Positions 61,302 to 64,000 of a stretch of 64,000 bases of DNA are shown piece by piece; within the stretch, counting starts at the first letter, position 1, and each line of letters opens with the position of its first letter. Source of the DNA: Hyphomicrobiales bacterium (lineage in GTDB: Bacteria > Pseudomonadota > Alphaproteobacteria > Rhizobiales > Rhizobiaceae); contig UBZT01000014.1 of assembly GCA_900470155.1 (NCBI GenBank), positions 147,522 to 211,521 of the forward strand. Reading direction: 5' to 3'. The position numbers and the translations under genes are program-made. The notes beneath the pieces were generated by a model that was not told the origin of the DNA, searched no databases, and saw only the letters and a list, made by a program, of their open reading frames with translations.

Positions 61302-63518
61302 ATGAGCACCTACAAGAACTTCACCGTTGATACCGATGCCGACGGCATTGCTCTCGTCACCTGGGACATGCCCGACAAGTCGATGAATGTCTTCACCGTC
61401 GAGGTGATGGACGAAATCGAGAAGATCCTCGACCAGACCGTTGCCGATGCGAACGTCAAGGGCGTGGTCTTCACCTCGGGCAAGTCCAGCTTCTCCGGTG
61501 GTGCCGACCTCACCATGATCAAGGGCATGTTCTCCATGCTCGAAGAGGAAAAGGCGAAGGACCCGGCCGGTGCCGTCAAGAAGCTGTTTGACGCCGCCGG
61601 CCGCATGACCTGGCTGTGGCGCAAGATCGAGACCAATGGCAAGCCATGGGTCTCGGCGATCAACGGCACCTGCATGGGTGGCGCGTTTGAACTGTCGCTC
61701 GCCTGCCACGGCCGCGTCGCCTCCAATGCCAAGTCGGTCAAGCTGGCGCTGCCCGAGGTCAAGGTCGGCATCTTCCCCGGCGCCGGCGGCACCCAGCGTG
61801 TGGCGCGTCTCGCCAATACCCAGGACGCCCTGCAGATGATGACCACCGGGTCGAGCCTGACGGCCGCCCGCGCCAAGGCGATGGGTCTGGTTCACCAGGT
61901 CGTCGAGCCGGACCAGTTGATCCCGGCCGCCAAGCAGATGATCAAGGATGGGTTGAAGCCGGTCGCCCCCTGGGACGAAAAGGGCTTCAAGGTTCCCGGC
62001 GGCGGCATCTGGACGCCGGCGGCAGCCCAGCTCTGGCCGGCAGCTTCCGCCATCCTGCGCCGCGAGACCGCCGGCAATTACCCGGCAGCGTTGGCTATCC
62101 TGAAAAGCGTCTATGAAGGCCTGCAGGTGCCGTTCGACACGGGCCTCAGGATCGAGCAGCGTTATTTCACCGAGATCGTCCAGACGACCGAAGCCTTCTC
62201 GATGATCCGCTCGCTGTTCGTCTCGATGCAGGAACTGAACAAGGGCGCCCGTCGTCCCGCTGGCCAGCCGAAGTCGAAGATCGCCAAGGTCGGCGTCGTC
62301 GGCGCCGGCTTCATGGGCGCCTCGATCGCCTATGTGACGGCCGCAGCCGGCATCAATGTCGTGCTGATCGACCGTGACATGGAAGCAGCCGGCAAGGGCA
62401 AGACCCATTCCGAGGGCCTGGTCGCCGGCGCTGTCGGCAAGGGAAGGCTTACCAAGGACGAGGGCGAGAAGCTCCTGTCGCTGATCACGCCGTCCGACGA
62501 TTACGGTGCGCTCGCCGATGCCGATCTCGTCATCGAAGCCGTCTTCGAAGACCGGGACGTCAAGAAGGCCGTGATCGAAAAGGTCGAGGCCGTGCTTCCC
62601 GAAGGCGCGATCTTCGCCTCCAATACTTCCACTCTGCCGATCACCGGTCTTGCCAAGAATTCCAAGCGCCCGGTCGATTTCATCGGCATCCACTTCTTCT
62701 CGCCGGTCGAGAAGATGATGCTGACCGAAGTCATCCTCGGCAAGGACACCGGCGACAAGGCACTGGCCGTGGCCCTCGACTATGTCGCCGCGATCAAGAA
62801 GACCCCGATCGTCGTCAACGATACCCGCGGCTTCTTCGTCAATCGCTGCGTGTTGCGCTATATGGCGGAAAGCTACAACATGCTGATCGAGGGCGTGCCG
62901 CCGGTCATGATCGAGAATGCCGCGAAGTTCGCCGGCATGCCGGTCGGGCCGTTGGCGCTCAACGACGAAGTGGCGATCGATCTGTCCTACAAGATCCTGA
63001 AGGCCACGGTCGCCGATCTGGGCGACAAGGCCGTCGATCCGCGCCACATGGAGCTGGTTGCCCGCATGGTCGAAAAGGAAGAGCGCTTCGGCCGCAAGAA
63101 CGGCAAGGGCTTCTACGACTATCCGGCGAAACCCGCGAAGAAGCATATCTGGCCGGGCCTGAAGGATCTCCATCCGCAGCAGAAGCCGGAAGATGTCGAC
63201 GTCAAGACACTGCAGCAGCGCTTCCTGGTGACGATCGCGCTGGAAGCGGCCCGGACCGTCGAGGAAGGCATCGTGACGGATCCGCGTGAGGCCGATGTCG
63301 GCTCGATCCTCGGCTTCGGCTTCGCGCCTTATACCGGTGGTGCCCTGTCCTATATCGACGGCATGGGCGTGAAGATTTTCGTAAGCCTCTGCGAACGTTT
63401 GGCGAAGGTTTACGGCCCGCATTTCGCCCCGACGCCGCTGCTCATCGACATGGCCGCCAAGGGCGATACCTTCTACGGTCGGTTCGATCCCTATGGCGAG
63501 GCTGCAAAGGCTGCCTGA
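61302..63518 (+). CDS. fadB: Multifunctional enoyl-CoA hydratase/3-hydroxyacyl-CoA dehydrogenase
   Basis: A 738-residue two-enzyme protein. The N-terminal crotonase domain (about 1-250) has SGKSSFSGGADL for the oxyanion hole and CMGGAFELSLACHGRVAS with the catalytic Glu region. The dehydrogenase part has the NAD motif GVVGAGFMGASIAYVTAAAG at about 327-346 and the catalytic His in GIHFFSPVEKM. The C-terminal domain ends in FYDYP and the FAPYTGGALSYID block. Closest in layout to FadJ/FadB alpha subunits. Acts with fadA and fadE. Confidence 0.93.
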   Translation: MSTYKNFTVDTDADGIALVTWDMPDKSMNVFTVEVMDEIEKILDQTVADANVKGVVFTSGKSSFSGGADLTMIKGMFSMLEEEKAKDPAGAVKKLFDAAGRMTWLWRKIETNGKPWVSAINGTCMGGAFELSLACHGRVASNAKSVKLALPEVKVGIFPGAGGTQRVARLANTQDALQMMTTGSSLTAARAKAMGLVHQVVEPDQLIPAAKQMIKDGLKPVAPWDEKGFKVPGGGIWTPAAAQLWPAASAILRRETAGNYPAALAILKSVYEGLQVPFDTGLRIEQRYFTEIVQTTEAFSMIRSLFVSMQELNKGARRPAGQPKSKIAKVGVVGAGFMGASIAYVTAAAGINVVLIDRDMEAAGKGKTHSEGLVAGAVGKGRLTKDEGEKLLSLITPSDDYGALADADLVIEAVFEDRDVKKAVIEKVEAVLPEGAIFASNTSTLPITGLAKNSKRPVDFIGIHFFSPVEKMMLTEVILGKDTGDKALAVALDYVAAIKKTPIVVNDTRGFFVNRCVLRYMAESYNMLIEGVPPVMIENAAKFAGMPVGPLALNDEVAIDLSYKILKATVADLGDKAVDPRHMELVARMVEKEERFGRKNGKGFYDYPAKPAKKHIWPGLKDLHPQQKPEDVDVKTLQQRFLVTIALEAARTVEEGIVTDPREADVGSILGFGFAPYTGGALSYIDGMGVKIFVSLCERLAKVYGPHFAPTPLLIDMAAKGDTFYGRFDPYGEAAKAA

Positions 63519-63540
63519 GATCATCGCGATGGCGAACGAA

Positions 63541-63565
63541 AAAGGCGGCTTCGGCCGCCTTTTTT
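63541..63565 (+). terminator. fadB terminator
   Basis: AAGGCGGC-TTCG-GCCGCCTT with a further four T. It begins 23 bases after the fadB stop and is a textbook intrinsic terminator. Confidence 0.9.
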
Positions 63566-63607
63566 GTGGTTGGCTCTGTGCTCGGCGATACCGCTGTGGC
63601 CTGGCAA

Positions 63608-63845
63608 TACCCCCCTCTGCCCTGCCGGGCATCTCCCCCACAAGGAGGGAGATCGGCAAGGGGCTGGCCGCTCGGCCAACCGGATAGCTTGTGCAAATGA
63701 GGCCGGTGCGACGAGGAATTTCTGACTGTCGGTGTTTTGTCGCCCTTGGCACAAAGGTCACCATCCTCTCCCTTGCCCGAGGTTTCGGTGATCTCCCCCC
63801 GTGTGGGGGAGATGTCGGCGGAGCCGACAGAGGGGGGCGAACTGG
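63608..63845. repeat. Inverted repeat block R3 (RIME-like)
   Basis: Two halves in inverted order: CCCCCCTCTGCCC with ATCTCCCCCACAAGG at the left, and ATCTCCCCCCGTG with TGTCGGC-GGA-GCCGACA (63813-63829) and AGAGGGGGGC at the right. Same repeat family as R1 and R2, but larger. Confidence 0.7.
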
Positions 63846-64000
63846 CGCTGACGGCTGAGTTTGACCTGTCCTCCTCATGCTCAACGTCCTCTTCATCAAT
63901 CAAAACCTTCAAAAATCCCACGCCAAGTCACCGGTCGGAATCTCCTCCTCCGGGGATGGTCATGCCTGTACTCCATTCCAAGTCTCGGACAGGGCGCCAG

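Larger units (their letters stand above)
63519..64000. other. Region downstream of fadB, to the window end
   Basis: 482 bases without a supportable gene. 63541-63565 is a terminator; 63608-63845 is a RIME-like repeat block. 63846-64000 is unexplained: a short minus-strand frame (MGFLKVLIDEEDVEHEED) runs into repeat DNA and is not convincing. A pyrimidine run near 63940-63955 (CTCCTCCTCC) is noted only. Confidence 0.5.

Noticed and set aside
60045..63899. A 1284-codon minus-strand open frame opposite fadA and fadB
   Set aside because: Shadow of fadA, the repeat DNA and fadB. The product is rich in His, Asp, Gly and Arg with no known fold, and it runs through repeat R2.
63442..63921. Short minus-strand frame beginning MGFLKVLIDEE
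   Set aside because: It quickly enters palindromic repeat DNA and overlaps the end of fadB; no ribosome site or homology is visible.

Overview
The window is GC-rich chromosomal DNA of an alphaproteobacterium, most likely a Rhizobiaceae member (Rhizobium/Agrobacterium/Allorhizobium group). Reasons: the argD-argF-hslO start, apaG next to a metZ carrying a SAM-II riboswitch, a long two-domain Dcd, a DUF1476 (ATPase zeta-type) protein beside guaB, a full PodJ polarity protein, and rhizobial-type palindromic repeats between genes. No phage, insertion sequence, CRISPR array or plasmid function was seen. The genes are ordinary housekeeping and accessory chromosomal genes; most of the unusual signal is in the spaces between them.

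Layout. 1-2990: arginine synthesis (argD 3' part, argF) and heat-shock chaperone hslO behind a sigma-32-like promoter. 3068-6011: alpha/beta hydrolase, SDR and divergent LysR regulator, with one two-armed operator-like element in front of both minus-strand genes. 6270-10877: SulP transporter, apaG, metZ with promoter, SAM-II aptamer and attenuator, and dcd. 10944-15690: tRNA-Gly(CCC), an MhqO-MhqD-like fusion, an NfrB-like glycosyltransferase and a lone periplasmic binding protein. 15731-18972: minus-strand small stress and regulatory genes (TerB, SNase-like, S24 repressor, LuxR response regulator, exported coiled-coil protein). 19087-24550: DUF952-pyrD, MATE pump, CAP lipoprotein, TPR methyltransferase, YitT protein.

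24797-35135: catabolic genes. These are a GMC oxidoreductase, gluconokinase, a YtfG/YtfH-like pair, a polyamine operon (PuuA-like, PuuB-like, carbamoylputrescine amidase), a DadA-like oxidase, a DUF454 protein and a DapA-family aldolase. 35558-47597: GFA protein, tRNA-Gln(CTG), a Ppx/GppA phosphatase with a very long basic N-terminus followed by rlmE, MFS pump divergent from an exported MBL hydrolase, DUF1476 protein, guaB, MAPEG protein, Tat-type dienelactone hydrolase, adhP, and an AhpD-like protein with its Rrf2 regulator. 48226-53254: Lhr-type helicase and PdeM nuclease, then TIGR02186 and a TauE/SafE exporter. 53460-57404: podJ. 57860-63518: fadE, fadA, fadB, each followed by palindromic repeat DNA.

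The genes act together in small units: arginine synthesis; SAM-controlled methionine synthesis; polyamine glutamylation and oxidation; thiol/redox and quinone or aldehyde detoxification (fusion protein, YtfG, adhP, AhpD-like, GFA, MAPEG); DNA repair; and fatty-acid beta-oxidation. I found no clear new multi-gene defence or biosynthetic system. The best leads are the shared operator of the LysR cluster, terminator-like hairpins in the hslO and guaB leaders, an orphan plus-strand terminator opposite apaG, the dioxygenase-hydrolase fusion and the Ppx N-terminal extension.
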